From a bacterium (GTDB lineage: Bacteria > Verrucomicrobiota > Verrucomicrobiia > Limisphaerales > UBA11358), in assembly GCA_021780905.1 (NCBI GenBank), contig JAJXXW010000080.1, positions 79,524 to 143,523 of the forward strand: a stretch of 64,000 nucleotides of DNA, in the 5' to 3' direction. Every line of letters starts with the position of its first letter. Position 1 is the stretch's first letter. Below, one piece after another: positions 54,616 to 64,000 of the stretch. The position numbers and the translations under genes are program-made. The notes below the pieces were generated by a model. That model searched no databases. It was not told where the DNA came from and worked only from the letters and a program-made list of their open reading frames with translations.

Positions 54616-57399
54616 ATGGCCAGCAGCCGCCGACAATATCCGTTTCACCTGATCGAACCCAAGTGGCAGCAAGCTTGGGAAACGCAGCAGACGTTCCGCG
54701 CGTTCAATCCGAACGAGGAAATCCCCGCGAACCATCCGTTCGCCGCGCGCCACAAGCTTTCCGGCAAGGTGGCCGCAGCGCAGTTGCCGCCGAAATTTTA
54801 CATCCTCGACATGTTCCCGTATCCGAGCGGCGCGGGCTTGCACGTCGGACATCCCGAAGGTTACACCGCCACGGACATTCTGGCGCGCTATCGTCGCGCC
54901 TGCGGCTTCAACGTGCTGCATCCGATGGGCTGGGACTCGTTCGGCCTGCCCGCCGAACAATACGCCGTCAAGACCGGCCAGCATCCGCGCGCCACAACCG
55001 AGGCGAACATCGCCAATTTCACGAAGCAGATCAAAAGCCTCGGCTTCAGCTACGACTGGTCGCGCGAGCTCGCCACGACGGACGTCGAGTATTTCAAGTG
55101 GACGCAGTGGATTTTCCTGAAGCTTTACAATTCCTGGTTCAATCCGGAGACGAACAAGGCGGAACCGATTGAAACGCTGAAATTTCCGGCGGAGCTAGAG
55201 ACGATGGAAGAATTTCGTGAAATTGATCCTGTTAAAGGCGATAAATTCCATTTCATAAAACCGCATACACTTGAAGAGAAGCAGCGTCGTTATCGCGATT
55301 CAAAACGGCTCGCTTACGTGAGTGAAGCACCAGTCAACTGGTGTCCTGAACTTGGCACGGTGCTGGCGAATGAAGAGGTCATTGACGGCAAATCTGAAGT
55401 AGGTGGTTTCCCAGTCGTGAGAAAACCGATGCGCCAGTGGATGCTTCGCATCACTGCGTATTCGGAAAAGCTCATGGCTGACCTCGATACGATTGACTGG
55501 AGTGATTCGCTCAAGCAAATGCAGCGGAATTGGATTGGGCGAAGCGAAGGAGCGGAGGTCAAATTCAAAGTTCCAGAAAGCGGAATTTACATCAAGGTAT
55601 TCACCACGCGTCCCGATACTTTGTTTGGAGCAACTTACATGGTGCTTGCACCTGAACATCATTTGGTTGATGGAATCACGCCGCACGACCATTTGGAAGC
55701 AGTTCAAAATTACCGGGCATCTATTTCCGCAAAATCCGATCTCGAGCGCACCGAACTCACCAAGGAAAAATCCGGCGTGTTCACCGGCGCTTACGCCATC
55801 AATCCGGTCAACGGTGAAAAGATTCCGATCTGGATCGCCGACTACGTCCTCGCCAGCTACGGCACCGGCGCGATCATGGCGGTGCCGGCGCACGACACGC
55901 GCGATTTCGAGTTTGCGAAGAAATTTGATCTGCCAATTCTTCAGGTGGTTCAGCCGCCCGACTCCAAAACGGATTGGCAAAATTTCACCGAGGACGGCAT
56001 CGCTGTAAATTCTGGTTTCATCAACGGTCTTCCTACGCCCGAAGCCAAAAAGAAAATCACCGCCTGGCTCGAAGGAAAAAATCTCGGCAAGAAAACCATC
56101 AATTACAAACTGCGCGACTGGCTGTTCAGCCGGCAGCGTTACTGGGGCGAGCCTTTCCCGATCATTTGGAAAAACGATGCCGCCGGGAATTTGTTTCACG
56201 AAGCATTGCCGGAAGCCGCGTTGCCGCTGCTGCCGCCGTCGCTCGAAGATTACAAGCCCACCGCCGATGGCCAGCCGCCGCTTGCCCGCGCGAAGGATTG
56301 GCTGAATTTGCCGGATGGTTCCGTGCGCGAGACGAACACCATGCCGCAATGGGCCGGCTCATGCTGGTATTATCTCCGTTACACCGATGCGAAGAATGCA
56401 CAGACGTTTGTCGGCAAGGATGCGGACAATTATTGGATGGCGTCGAACGGCAAGGCGGCGGGCGTTGATCTCTACGTCGGCGGCACGGAACACGCCGTGT
56501 TGCATCTGCTCTACGCACGTTTCTGGCACAAGGTTTTGTTCGATCTCGGCCACGTCGCGACGCCGGAACCGTTTTACAAGCTGGTCAATCAAGGTCTGAT
56601 TCTCGGCGAGGATGGGCAGAAAATGTCGAAGAGCCGCGGCAACGTGGTGAATCCCGACGACGTGCTGGTGGAATACGGCGCGGATGCGTTCCGGCTTTAC
56701 GAAATGTTCATGGGGCCGTTGCAGGACACGAAACCGTGGAACACTAAGGGCGTCGAGGGCGTGTATCGTTTCCTTGGCCGCGTGTGGCGGTTGTTTGTGG
56801 ATGAAAAATCCGAAACTGCGTTTGAACAGGCGGAGACTTTAACCGCAGAGGCGCAAAGACGCGGAGAATTGCTGGATTTAATTTTGCTCGATGGCTCCAT
56901 CACCGACGCGGCGGCGACGCCGGCACAGTTGAAAGCGCTTCACGCGTGCATCAAAAAAGTCACCGAGGACCTGGATGCGCTGCGCTTCAACACCGCGATT
57001 TCGGCGATGATGGTTTTCGTGAACGAGGCGATGACGTGGCAAAACAAACCGTTCGCAGTGATGAAAACGTTTCTGCAATTGCTCGCCCCCTTCGCGCCGC
57101 ACTTGGCGGAAGAACTCTGGGCACGGTTGCATTCCACGTTTGGACAGCTTGCGCCGTCGCAGGTTTATGCGCCGTGGCCGAAGTATGATCCGGCGCTGCT
57201 GGTCGAAAGCGAAATCGAAATGCCGGTTTCGGTGAACGGCAAAGTGCGCGACGTGATCAAGGTGCCAGTGGATGCCGGCAGCGCCGCGCTCGAAGCGGCG
57301 GCCAAAGCGTCAGAAAAAGTTCAGCCATTCATCGCCGGCAAGGCTGTCAGGAAAGTCATCATCGTGCCAAAAAAGATGGTGAATTTGATCGTTGGCTGA
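54616..57399 (+). CDS. leuS: leucyl-tRNA synthetase
   Basis: A 927-residue class I synthetase charging tRNA-Leu. HIGH-type [34 protein letters not shown], the editing domain in the middle ([34 protein letters not shown]), KMSKS ([16 protein letters not shown]) and the C-terminal anticodon and extension domains are present. Between about 55195 and 55735, roughly residues 194-373, codon use swings to A/T-ending codons, then returns, with no break in frame. A degenerate heptad stretch lies at 56844-56864 ([14 protein letters not shown]). Confidence 0.95.
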   Translation: MASSRRQYPFHLIEPKWQQAWETQQTFRAFNPNEEIPANHPFAARHKLSGKVAAAQLPPKFYILDMFPYPSGAGLHVGHPEGYTATDILARYRRACGFNVLHPMGWDSFGLPAEQYAVKTGQHPRATTEANIANFTKQIKSLGFSYDWSRELATTDVEYFKWTQWIFLKLYNSWFNPETNKAEPIETLKFPAELETMEEFREIDPVKGDKFHFIKPHTLEEKQRRYRDSKRLAYVSEAPVNWCPELGTVLANEEVIDGKSEVGGFPVVRKPMRQWMLRITAYSEKLMADLDTIDWSDSLKQMQRNWIGRSEGAEVKFKVPESGIYIKVFTTRPDTLFGATYMVLAPEHHLVDGITPHDHLEAVQNYRASISAKSDLERTELTKEKSGVFTGAYAINPVNGEKIPIWIADYVLASYGTGAIMAVPAHDTRDFEFAKKFDLPILQVVQPPDSKTDWQNFTEDGIAVNSGFINGLPTPEAKKKITAWLEGKNLGKKTINYKLRDWLFSRQRYWGEPFPIIWKNDAAGNLFHEALPEAALPLLPPSLEDYKPTADGQPPLARAKDWLNLPDGSVRETNTMPQWAGSCWYYLRYTDAKNAQTFVGKDADNYWMASNGKAAGVDLYVGGTEHAVLHLLYARFWHKVLFDLGHVATPEPFYKLVNQGLILGEDGQKMSKSRGNVVNPDDVLVEYGADAFRLYEMFMGPLQDTKPWNTKGVEGVYRFLGRVWRLFVDEKSETAFEQAETLTAEAQRRGELLDLILLDGSITDAAATPAQLKALHACIKKVTEDLDALRFNTAISAMMVFVNEAMTWQNKPFAVMKTFLQLLAPFAPHLAEELWARLHSTFGQLAPSQVYAPWPKYDPALLVESEIEMPVSVNGKVRDVIKVPVDAGSAALEAAAKASEKVQPFIAGKAVRKVIIVPKKMVNLIVG

Positions 57400-57600
57400 A
57401 GCCGGCTTACCGGGACGCTCGCTCCACCAAAACCAACGGGCCTTTCGACCCCGCTCAGGAATATTTGGCCCGGTTGCACGGCATTCATCTCGATGTGGTC
57501 GCCGGGCGGGTCTTGTGGGTCGGCGGGCGACGCGACGGATTTCCGCTGCACGCAACGGTGAGTCGAACGCGAATGGCACCTGATCTGCACCCAAGGAATC

Positions 57601-57789
57601 ATGACCGCGCAAGTGAACGGGAATAAATTGTTTGAATGTTCCGCCGGCGTCCGCGGGGCGACCGCTTTGGACGGGCGCGGACTGCAACTGGTCGGCATCA
57701 ATACCACGCCGCAATCGGCCACGCTGAAAATCGGCGGACAAAAATATGAGTTGAGCGTGCCGCCCAATCAGGTGCAAGCCTTGCGATGA
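57601..57789 (+). CDS. small hypothetical protein, possible fragment
   Basis: A 62-residue ORF, MTAQVNGNKLFECSAGVRGA to VPPNQVQALR, beta-rich (GINTTPQSATLKIGGQKYEL). It lies between leuS and the next gene after a partial GGTGGAGCG-type repeat end at 57411-57433. No family is recognised. Confidence 0.35.
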   Translation: MTAQVNGNKLFECSAGVRGATALDGRGLQLVGINTTPQSATLKIGGQKYELSVPPNQVQALR

Positions 57790-57859
57790 TTCGATTTGCG
57801 CTCCGGCCATCACCATAAAATCTTGCGTTTGCGGGCCAGTCGGCTTTCCTGATGCCGAC

Positions 57860-58564
57860 GTGAATGCGGCTGAAGACAAACCCGGCACCCGGCTGCGGCC
57901 AGCAGATTATTGGCGGCTCTGGGTGCTCGATACCGCGCTGGTGAGCGCGGGCTGCCTGTTCTTTCTGGCCACGTGTTACGGCACCGGCGAGTTCCTCGGG
58001 CGGGCCTGCGCGATGGCGATGTTGCCGCTCATCCCGGTCCTGGTGCTGGTGGGCGGCGCGGGCAGCACGGTGTTTGCGCTGACCAAGGTCTGGATCGAGA
58101 GGTGTTCGTTGAATAAGTGTCAGGCGCGGGCGCTGCTGGTGGGGCCGGCGTTGCTGGTGCCGCTGGGGCTCGGGCTGCTGGGCGCATTCAAATCACCCGC
58201 GCACCGGCTGGCCTACATTTGCCTGGGAAACGCTCCACCGACGGCCAGCCAGGTTCAAATCACGGGCTATTCCACGTTTTTGCGGGAGGAATGGCTGGCG
58301 GTGTTCACCGTCGGGCCGAAGGATTTTGGAGCTTTGGTCACGCAGTCGAAACTGGTGCCGGCGGACGCGTTTGCTTTCCAAAAGCGGCTGGATGCCTCGG
58401 CGCTCAAAGATAGCCGGCTGGGTCAAAGCCTCCCGGCACTGACCCACGCGCAATTTTTCAAGCGCGTTTTCAAGCCGGACAAGGAACACGAACGCGGCCG
58501 CGTGTATGCGGTCTATGATGCCGCCACCGCCACCGCGATTGTGCTGCGCGAATACCGCGACTGA
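57860..58564 (+). CDS. membrane protein, function unknown
   Basis: A 234-residue protein starting at GTG (57860). Three hydrophobic helices lie near residues 22-45, 54-74 and 90-110, followed by a soluble tail (YSTFLREEWLAVFTVGPKDF and VYAVYDAATATAIVLREYRD). No motif is recognised. It may be a small sensor-like protein with a cytoplasmic or external tail. Confidence 0.5.
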   Translation: MNAAEDKPGTRLRPADYWRLWVLDTALVSAGCLFFLATCYGTGEFLGRACAMAMLPLIPVLVLVGGAGSTVFALTKVWIERCSLNKCQARALLVGPALLVPLGLGLLGAFKSPAHRLAYICLGNAPPTASQVQITGYSTFLREEWLAVFTVGPKDFGALVTQSKLVPADAFAFQKRLDASALKDSRLGQSLPALTHAQFFKRVFKPDKEHERGRVYAVYDAATATAIVLREYRD

Positions 58565-58666
58565 ACGCGAATTGGCGCAAGGCCGGTGACGTCGCTTGGC
58601 CAGACTCGTTGAAGATCTGCCCGATCCCGATATCGTTTCGAACTAAAGCCGGCGGGGGTGGCCGCT

Positions 58667-60340
58667 TCAGCCTTTCAAACCTTTTTCCTTTTCGCGCAGG
58701 CAATGCGTGAGATACGGCAGCAGTTGTTTTTTGCGCGAGACAACGTCACGCAGTTCGTAGATGCCCGGCTCGCGGCGCGGATGGTCAATGCGCCGGATGA
58801 ATTTCTCGTCGCCGACGACGAGCAGCAACGAGCTTTGCGTGGCGACGTCGGTCACCAGCAGTGTGGAGAAATAATAAGCCTGTCGGGCGCGGTAGCCCTC
58901 CAGTGCGGCGAGCAGCTCGTCCTTGCGTTTCCAGAACTGCTCGAAGCCGATCTCCTCGATCTGCGCGACGCTGAACTTGACGCCGGCCTCGGCGTATTCC
59001 TTGCAGTCGGTGGCGATAGCCTGCGGCGCGGGCTTGAGCGTGAGCAGCGAGCCGCTGGCAAACAGTTTTTCCGTGAACTCGCGGGCGTTGACCTGTGAAA
59101 TTTCCTCCAGCTTCCTCAGAATTTCGGTGTCGCGCGTCGTCGTCGTCGGCGAGGTGAGGTTCAGCGTGTCGGAAACCACCCCGGCGAGCAACAGGCCGGC
59201 AATCGGTTTCGGCAGCTCCACGCCGTGCCGAAAAAAACAGTCGGCGACAATGGTGCTGGTGGAGCCGACCGGCTCGTTGCGGAACAAAATCGGCTGCTGC
59301 GTGGCCATCGCGCCGAGCCGGTGGTGGTCAATGATCTCGATGATTTCCACCTCATCCGCGCCGGGCACGGCCTGGGACAGCTCGTTGTGGTCCACGAGAA
59401 TCAGTTTGCGCGTGACGGTCTTGAGAAAATCCGTCTTGGACAGGATGCCGACCGTCCGCCCCTCGCTGTCCAGCACGGGAAAGACGAGGTAGCCGGAGGC
59501 GGTGGCCTCCTCGCGGACGGCGGCGAGCGGCGCGTTTTCGCGGAAGCAGAGAAACTCCTCGTTCAGCACGTGGCGCACGGCGACCGCGGCGCGGCAGAGC
59601 GACGCCGTGGTGGCGGTGTCGTGTGGCGAAGTGATGACGCTGACGTTTTTCTTGTGCGCGGCCTCGACGGTTTTCGGGTCCACGGTGATGCCGCCGGTGA
59701 CGATGAGCACGCGGACGCCTTCGCGGATGGCGATGTTCTGGATGTCCCAGCGGTCGCCGACGATGACGCAGGATTTTTCCGGCGGAAATTTGTCGAGCCG
59801 GGCGGCGAACGATTCCAGACCCATCGCGCCGATCATCAAAATCAATTCCTCCTCGCGTTCCGCATCCCGGCCGACGATGAGCTGGCCGTCCAGCGTCTGG
59901 GCGAGGCCGGCCAGCGACGAAAGCACCTCGCGCGAATTTTGCCGGCCGGGATGGCGGTTGACCGCCGGAAACAGGAACTTGCTCAATTTGAACAGCGACA
60001 GCAGGCCGCGGCATTTCTGCTCCCCGTCCATGACGGGCAGGATGCGGAGATTCTTTTCGTCCATCAGCCGCAGCGCCTCCGCCGCCGTGGAATCCGGGCG
60101 CACGCTCAAGATTTTCCGCTGCATCACGTCGGCAATCTTCGGCGAAACGTCGGCGACAAATTTTGGCGCGGCCACGCCAAACGTGTTCAGCACAAAATCA
60201 ATCCGGTCGTTGGTGTCGCCGCAGCGCGCCGCGATGGCCTCCGGCAGACCGGTGCGCCGCTTGAATTCCGCGTAGCCGATCGCCGAGCAGATGGCGTCGG
60301 TGTCGGGATTTTTGTGGCCGATGACCAGGATTTCACTCAT
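58667..60340 (-). CDS. family II (Mn-dependent) inorganic pyrophosphatase with CBS and DRTGG domains
   Basis: A 557-residue protein. The DHH catalytic half opens with ILVIGHKNPDTDAICSAIGY and contains EIIDHHRLGAMATQQP; DHHA2 follows near the end (FSVAQIEEIGFEQFWKRKDE). Between them lie a CBS pair (KILSVRPDSTAAEALRLMD, LVFPVLDSEGRTVGILSK) and a DRTGG-like domain (GVRVLIVTGGITVDPKTVEA). Such regulated family II PPases hydrolyse pyrophosphate and respond to adenine nucleotides in known cases. Start at 60340 (MSEILVIGHKNPD). Confidence 0.9.
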   Translation of the reverse strand: MSEILVIGHKNPDTDAICSAIGYAEFKRRTGLPEAIAARCGDTNDRIDFVLNTFGVAAPKFVADVSPKIADVMQRKILSVRPDSTAAEALRLMDEKNLRILPVMDGEQKCRGLLSLFKLSKFLFPAVNRHPGRQNSREVLSSLAGLAQTLDGQLIVGRDAEREEELILMIGAMGLESFAARLDKFPPEKSCVIVGDRWDIQNIAIREGVRVLIVTGGITVDPKTVEAAHKKNVSVITSPHDTATTASLCRAAVAVRHVLNEEFLCFRENAPLAAVREEATASGYLVFPVLDSEGRTVGILSKTDFLKTVTRKLILVDHNELSQAVPGADEVEIIEIIDHHRLGAMATQQPILFRNEPVGSTSTIVADCFFRHGVELPKPIAGLLLAGVVSDTLNLTSPTTTTRDTEILRKLEEISQVNAREFTEKLFASGSLLTLKPAPQAIATDCKEYAEAGVKFSVAQIEEIGFEQFWKRKDELLAALEGYRARQAYYFSTLLVTDVATQSSLLLVVGDEKFIRRIDHPRREPGIYELRDVVSRKKQLLPYLTHCLREKEKGLKG

Positions 60341-60462
60341 GAAAAATGACCGACAGGCTAATCCTACGCGCCGCGCACGGCAAGCCTGCCGCGGCATCCA
60401 TTTTCGGCGCGACGAGCACTGCGCGTCCCCTAAAAAATGGGAAACTCGTTCCTCCGGATCAG

Positions 60463-61353
60463 CTACGGCACGACCACGCGCAGTTTTTGCGGCGCGACGG
60501 AAAACGTGGCCGGCAGGCTGCCGATCCATTCCCCGTCCAGCTCGAACGCGGCGGGAATGTCGCTCGTCACCTCCATTTCATCCGCGCGCAACCGGCGGAC
60601 ATGGTGCTCGGATAATCTTTGGCCGGCGAGGAAGCCGGGCGCGTGGCGCAGCAGCGTCGGGACATTGACACGCGGAAAGACGCACGCGTGCAACTGGCCG
60701 TCGCCCAGGTCTGCGCCGGGAAAAATGTGGAAGGACCCGCCGTAGAATTTCCCGTTGCCGAAGAGCGCCAGTTCGCCCCCGGCGGTTTGCCCGTCGGCCG
60801 TGACGGTGATCTGCGGCTGTTTTTCCGCCAGCGCCTGAAATCCCGCGACGACATACGCGAACGGCCCGGCGTTTTTTTTCAGCCTCCAACTCACCAGTTC
60901 AATGGCCCGCGCGTCCAGCCCGGCGCCGGCGAGCTGCAGGAAATAGCGCGACTGCAGCCGGCCGGCCTCCAAAAATTCGGCGCGGCCCAGATCAATCCTC
61001 ATTTCGTGGGCGCGCTTGAGCACGCGCCAGGCGGCTTCGAGTTTGAGCGGAATTTTCAGCTCGCGGGCGAAGACATTCACCGTGCCCAGCGGCAGCACGC
61101 CGAGGCGCGTTTTGGCAAAACCGTCCGGCTCGTCGCCAATGCCGTTCACGACTTCGTTCACTGTGCCGTCGCCGCCGGCCGCCGCGATGACGTCGTAGCC
61201 GGTGGCGACCGCCGCCTGCGCGAACCGGCGCGCGTCGCCCGGCGCGGTCGTGGCCTTGAGCGCGCACTGCTGCGACAGCTCGTTCAAAAAACGGCGGAAC
61301 CGCCGCGCCTTGGTGCCGCGCGCGGCGGGATTGAAAATGACGCAGATGCGCAC
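60463..61353 (-). CDS. diacylglycerol kinase-family lipid kinase
   Basis: A 296-residue protein. CVIFNPAARGTKARRFR at the start and AAAGGDGTVNEVVNGIGDE form the catalytic domain with the GGDGT nucleotide loop; GVLPLGTVNVFARELKIPL and a C-terminal beta sandwich (ADEMEVTSDIPAAFELDGEW) follow. It probably phosphorylates diacylglycerol or a related lipid. The frame is open back to 61473, but those residues are encoded by the repeat at 61400-61471, so the GTG at 61353 (VRICVIFNPA) is chosen. Confidence 0.8.
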   Translation of the reverse strand: MRICVIFNPAARGTKARRFRRFLNELSQQCALKATTAPGDARRFAQAAVATGYDVIAAAGGDGTVNEVVNGIGDEPDGFAKTRLGVLPLGTVNVFARELKIPLKLEAAWRVLKRAHEMRIDLGRAEFLEAGRLQSRYFLQLAGAGLDARAIELVSWRLKKNAGPFAYVVAGFQALAEKQPQITVTADGQTAGGELALFGNGKFYGGSFHIFPGADLGDGQLHACVFPRVNVPTLLRHAPGFLAGQRLSEHHVRRLRADEMEVTSDIPAAFELDGEWIGSLPATFSVAPQKLRVVVP

Positions 61354-61399
61354 CGGCCAATGATTTTCTTTTGGCGCCAAGAGTCGAGGAGAAACGCCC

Positions 61400-61471
61400 G
61401 GTGGGGCGGGCGTCCCCGCGAGCCGTGCTGGCCTTCCCGCCGGCGGGTGCGCCGGAAGGCTCGCCCCCACC
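61400..61471. repeat. inverted-repeat element upstream of the lipid kinase
   Basis: GGTGGGGCGGGC at 61400-61411 and GCTCGCCCCCACC ending at 61471 form imperfect ends, with inner complementary stretches GGCCTTCC and GGAAGG. Same terminal word as element C in purL. It lies between the divergent lipid kinase and GrpE-like genes. Confidence 0.75.
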
Positions 61472-61520
61472 AAACACCGCCGCCCTTGCGCCGCGCCGGC
61501 ATTTTTCAGACAATGAGAGC

Positions 61521-62363
61521 ATGAATTCAGTTTCCGAATGGAAAATTCCCAAGTGGCCGTTTGTCTCTGTTGCCGTGGCTTTGCTGCTGGTGGCCGCCGC
61601 CCTGGCCGTTCGTCCGGCCCACGCCATCACGCAAACAGAAATTATTCTGGCGACCGCCAGCGTGGCGCTGGGTGCCGTCCTCGCCTGCCTGCCGTTCATC
61701 CTGGAATATCGCGCCATCAAGAAGCTCATCGAGGTCAACGCCGTTGCCGCCGTCGCGGAGCAGTTGCAGGACTTGGAAAAATATTCCGCGCAAATCGCCG
61801 CCGCCACCGACCAGTGGGCGCTGGTGCAGGACGCCACGAAGGGCAGCGCGGAAAAAACCGCCGCCGTCGCGCACGAAATCGCCGAGCGCATGGCCAGGGA
61901 AGTGACCGCGTTCAATGAATTTCAGGCGAAGCTGAACGACAACGAGAAGGCCGCGCTCCGGCTGGAGGTGGAGAAATTGCGCCGTGCCGAGACCGAATGG
62001 CTGTCGGTCGTCGTGCGCATCCTGGACCACGTTTTCGCACTGCACAACGCCGCCGCGCGCTCCGGCCAGCCGGAACTGGCGGAGCAGATCAGCCAGTTTC
62101 AACACGCCTGCCGCGATGCCGCCCGCCGGGTGGGGCTGACGCCCTTCGCCGCCGAGCCGGCGGAAAAATTTGACGCGCAGAAACACCGCGCGCATAGCGT
62201 GGAACATCCGCCGGCCGATGCCGTGGCCGCCGAGACGCTCGCGCCGGGCCTGACCTTTCAAGGCCGGCTGATCCGGCCGGCGCTGGTGCGTTTGCGCGAG
62301 GCGGAGCCGCCCGCCGCCGGTGTGGTGGAAGGCGAAAACCAGCTTGCCCTGGGCGCGGATTGA
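61521..62363 (+). CDS. membrane-anchored GrpE-like protein
   Basis: A 280-residue protein. Two hydrophobic segments lie near residues 14-31 and 38-58, followed by a long coiled coil (IEVNAVAAVAEQLQDLEKYS to about 150). The C-terminal 90 residues resemble the GrpE beta domain: GLTPFAAEPAEKFDAQKHRA, then PGLTFQGRLIRPALVRLREA. A cytosolic GrpE exchanges nucleotide on DnaK; this version would sit at the membrane. No dnaK is nearby. The start at 61521 has GAGAG just before it. Confidence 0.6.
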   Translation: MNSVSEWKIPKWPFVSVAVALLLVAAALAVRPAHAITQTEIILATASVALGAVLACLPFILEYRAIKKLIEVNAVAAVAEQLQDLEKYSAQIAAATDQWALVQDATKGSAEKTAAVAHEIAERMAREVTAFNEFQAKLNDNEKAALRLEVEKLRRAETEWLSVVVRILDHVFALHNAAARSGQPELAEQISQFQHACRDAARRVGLTPFAAEPAEKFDAQKHRAHSVEHPPADAVAAETLAPGLTFQGRLIRPALVRLREAEPPAAGVVEGENQLALGAD

Positions 62364-62427
62364 AACGGCCGGCTCGCACGACATTTTCCGCGTGTGTTTG
62401 GCGGCCGGTTCGGTTAAAAAGGTTTTC

Positions 62428-63141
62428 ATGGCAGACAGCCTGCGGCTCAAAGACCAGCCGGCGAACGAGCGGCCGCGCGAACGGCTGGTGGCGCGCGGGC
62501 CGGATGCGCTGACACACGCGGAACTGATCGCGATTCTGCTGCGCACCGGTCTGAAGGGCGCAAACGTCGTGCAGGTCGGGCAAAATTTGATCCAGCGGTT
62601 CGGCTCGCTGAACGCGCTGGCACTGGCGACCGTGGATGAGTTGAAGCAGGTTCCCGGCGTTGGCCCGGACAAGGCGGCGACGCTGGTGGCGGCGTTCGCG
62701 CTGGCGCGGCGGATGGAGCAGGAACGGCGGGAGGAATCGCCGGTGCTGGACAACCCGGCTACGGTGGTGAAATTCATGCGCGAGGAAAACCGGCTGGAAA
62801 ATGTGGAATGTTTTCTGGCGTTGCTGCTCAACGTGCGGAAGAAATTGATTCGCGTGGAAAAAATTTCACAGGGTTTGCTTGATACCATTCTGGTGCATCC
62901 GCGCGAGGTGTTCCGCGCGGCAATTGCGGCGAACGCGGCGGGCATTGTGCTCGTTCATAATCATCCGAGCGGCGACCCGGCACCGAGTGAAGCGGATATC
63001 AAGGTGACGCGCGATTTGATTCGCGCCGGCCAGGTGCTGAAAATCGAGGTGGTGGACCACGTCATCATCGGCCGCGCGACGGCGGAGCGGCTGAAGGATT
63101 ATGCGTCACTCCGGGAGATGGGCCATTTTGCCGGGTTCTAA
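62428..63141 (+). CDS. radC: RadC/YeeS-family protein, JAB/MPN domain
   Basis: A 237-residue protein. The N-terminal UPF0758 region (DQPANERPRERLVARGPDALTHAEL) carries a helix-hairpin-helix (LKQVPGVGPDKAATLVAAF). The JAB domain has the metal motif VLVHNHPSGDPAPSEADIKV. Despite the name, a repair role is not proven for the family. The start at 62428 (MADSLRLKDQPAN) is standard. Confidence 0.9.
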   Translation: MADSLRLKDQPANERPRERLVARGPDALTHAELIAILLRTGLKGANVVQVGQNLIQRFGSLNALALATVDELKQVPGVGPDKAATLVAAFALARRMEQERREESPVLDNPATVVKFMREENRLENVECFLALLLNVRKKLIRVEKISQGLLDTILVHPREVFRAAIAANAAGIVLVHNHPSGDPAPSEADIKVTRDLIRAGQVLKIEVVDHVIIGRATAERLKDYASLREMGHFAGF

Positions 63142-63174
63142 ATCATGCCGATTTGAACGCGGCGATTTCTTATA

Positions 63175-63495
63175 TTACTCCCAACAAGTGACGGCACTAT
63201 TCTCCGTTACGGTATCGGTTACTTGGTCAACCAGCCAGCCGTGTGCGACCAAGCTCCGCACGCGTTCGGCGGTTTCATAAATGGGTTTGAGTTCCTCGCC
63301 AATGGCCGCTTCCAAATCGTCGAGGGTTTTCCGCAGCGTGTTGGCAATCCGATCCTTGATCACGTCCCCGATGGCCTCGACGGGGTTGAGTTCCGGCCTG
63401 TCGGGCGGCAGCGGCACCAGCTGGATGCGCGCGGGCACCGCAGGCAACTTCGGGTGCGGGTTCAAAACATCGGTGACGGGTTGGTTCAGGACATA
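63175..63495 (-). pseudogene. IS630-family transposase C-terminal fragment
   Basis: ARIQLVPLPPDRPELNPVEA is the last DDE motif region of IS630 transposases, with the Glu in NPVEA; DVIKDRIANTLRKTLDDLEA and SLVAHGWLVDQVTDTVTENS follow to a natural stop. The N-terminal two thirds are absent. Different from the IS630 remnant at 35488. Confidence 0.7.
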
Positions 63496-63539
63496 GGTAA
63501 CACTTAGTGTGTGTCTGAAAAATCATGAATGACATGGAA

Positions 63540-63800
63540 TCAAGCGAGTCTGCGGAGTTGGATGCGGATCATCGCGATGCGGGTCCAAGCCTCGGCGCTG
63601 GCTTCTGTGGTTTCGTAGTAACGCACGAGGCGGCGGTGGAGCATCAACCAGCCGAAGGTTCGTTCTACGATCCAACGGCGCGGCAGAACCTTGAACCCTT
63701 TGGTGTCGTCGGAGCGCTTGACGACTTCGACCGCCAGCTTGGGGCGCAGTCCCTTGACCCACTGGGCAAAGGCTTCGCCGATATAGCCGCCCCTTGGAAG
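63540..63800 (-). pseudogene. IS5-family transposase C-terminal fragment
   Basis: GGYIGEAFAQWVKGLRPKLA leads into VVKRSDDTKGFKVLPRRW and the signature WIVERTFGWLMLHRRLVRYY, ending QLRRLA-stop at 63540-63542. The frame is intact but only the last quarter of the protein remains. Related to, but not the same as, the IS5 remnants at 9555 and 16247. Confidence 0.75.
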
Positions 63801-63910
63801 CTGGTCAACCCAAAACCAACCGGTAAGATGAAATCATCACGGGAGTATGTATTTAACGCAAATTGACCTAAATTTGCTCTGTTGAATACATCTATGACTG
63901 CATGGTTTGC

Positions 63911-64000
63911 CTAACGGCGGAGGGTGTAGGCCAACACCTTGAAGGCGGCTTCGGCCAGCAGTTGATTCGGTTTGCGTGAGGTCAGCGTCGAACCCATCGT
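63911..64000 (-). pseudogene. C-terminus of another transposase, running off the window
   Basis: The minus strand reads TMGSTLTSRKPNQLLAEAAF then KVLAYTLRR-stop (63911-63913), a typical end of a DDE transposase. An imperfect inverted pair (GTATTTAACGCAAATT and AAATTTGCTCTGTTGAATAC) at 63848-63888 may be an IS end. The gene continues beyond 64000; completeness unknown. Confidence 0.45.

Noticed and set aside
60363..60432. Hairpin-prone stretch upstream of the pyrophosphatase as another copy of the recG element
   Set aside because: The word CGCGCAGTGCTCGTCGCGCC (minus strand) is similar, but the two ends do not form the inverted repeat, so membership is unproven.

Overview
The window is about 60 percent G+C and dense with housekeeping genes. 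Several signs point to a member of the Verrucomicrobiota, probably the Pedosphaera/Limisphaera side of the phylum. These are a stand-alone prepilin-like protein with an [10 protein letters not shown] start and a late DGHV motif, a very large secreted protein mixing a LamG-like domain, a sialate-esterase-like domain and a TIG domain, a DUF4175-like membrane protein, a DUF5117/DUF4953-type metalloprotease, a CBS-containing family II pyrophosphatase, and many short palindromic repeats. No rRNA or marker phylogeny is available here, so the placement is inference.

Layout. 1-9.5 kb: a DUF4175-like membrane protein with an exported partner, a PpiD/SurA-like chaperone with an RluA pseudouridine synthase, and a secreted metalloprotease. 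9.5-17.2 kb: an accessory stretch with a giant secreted esterase-like protein, three wrecked insertion sequences, tRNA-Ala and a truncated transposase fused to foreign sequence. 17.2-30.2 kb: SlyX, a beta-CASP nuclease-like protein, an ECF sigma factor with a possible anti-sigma partner, a PfkB kinase, a glyoxalase-like protein, nusB-PHP-ftsY, recG, a prepilin-like protein, a metallophosphoesterase broken by one amber codon, and initiator tRNA. 30.3-36.0 kb: an accessory island beside the initiator tRNA, with prophage fragments, a Fic gene bracketed by diverged direct repeats, and an IS630 remnant. 36.1-41.5 kb: purS-purQ-purL, with a type II restriction-modification pair inserted between purQ and purL. 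41.7-48.5 kb: a response regulator, zwf, accA, manA, yqgE, tRNA-His and transaldolase. 48.7-63.1 kb: rhaB-nadC-birA-coaX-lemA-leuS running together, then a pyrophosphatase, a lipid kinase, a membrane-anchored GrpE-like protein and radC. 63.2-64.0 kb: three more transposase fragments.

How the genes connect. zwf and transaldolase serve the pentose phosphate pathway, manA and rhaB feed sugars into central metabolism, nadC, birA and coaX supply NAD, protein biotinylation and CoA, and accA belongs to the biotin-dependent carboxylase. purS, purQ and purL together form the FGAM synthase step of purine synthesis.

The most unusual signal is not a gene. Small hairpin cassettes and heptamer tracts sit in frame inside conserved genes. 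purL carries two four-hairpin arrays of matching architecture, a third inverted-repeat element, and a four-copy heptamer tract. recG carries an inverted-repeat element and its own four-copy heptamer tract. A third 28-base heptamer tract lies in the putative anti-sigma gene. Other observations worth following are the restriction-modification pair splitting the purine operon with its own promoter and a duplicated start site, a sharp codon-use patch inside leuS, and the repeat-bracketed Fic gene.
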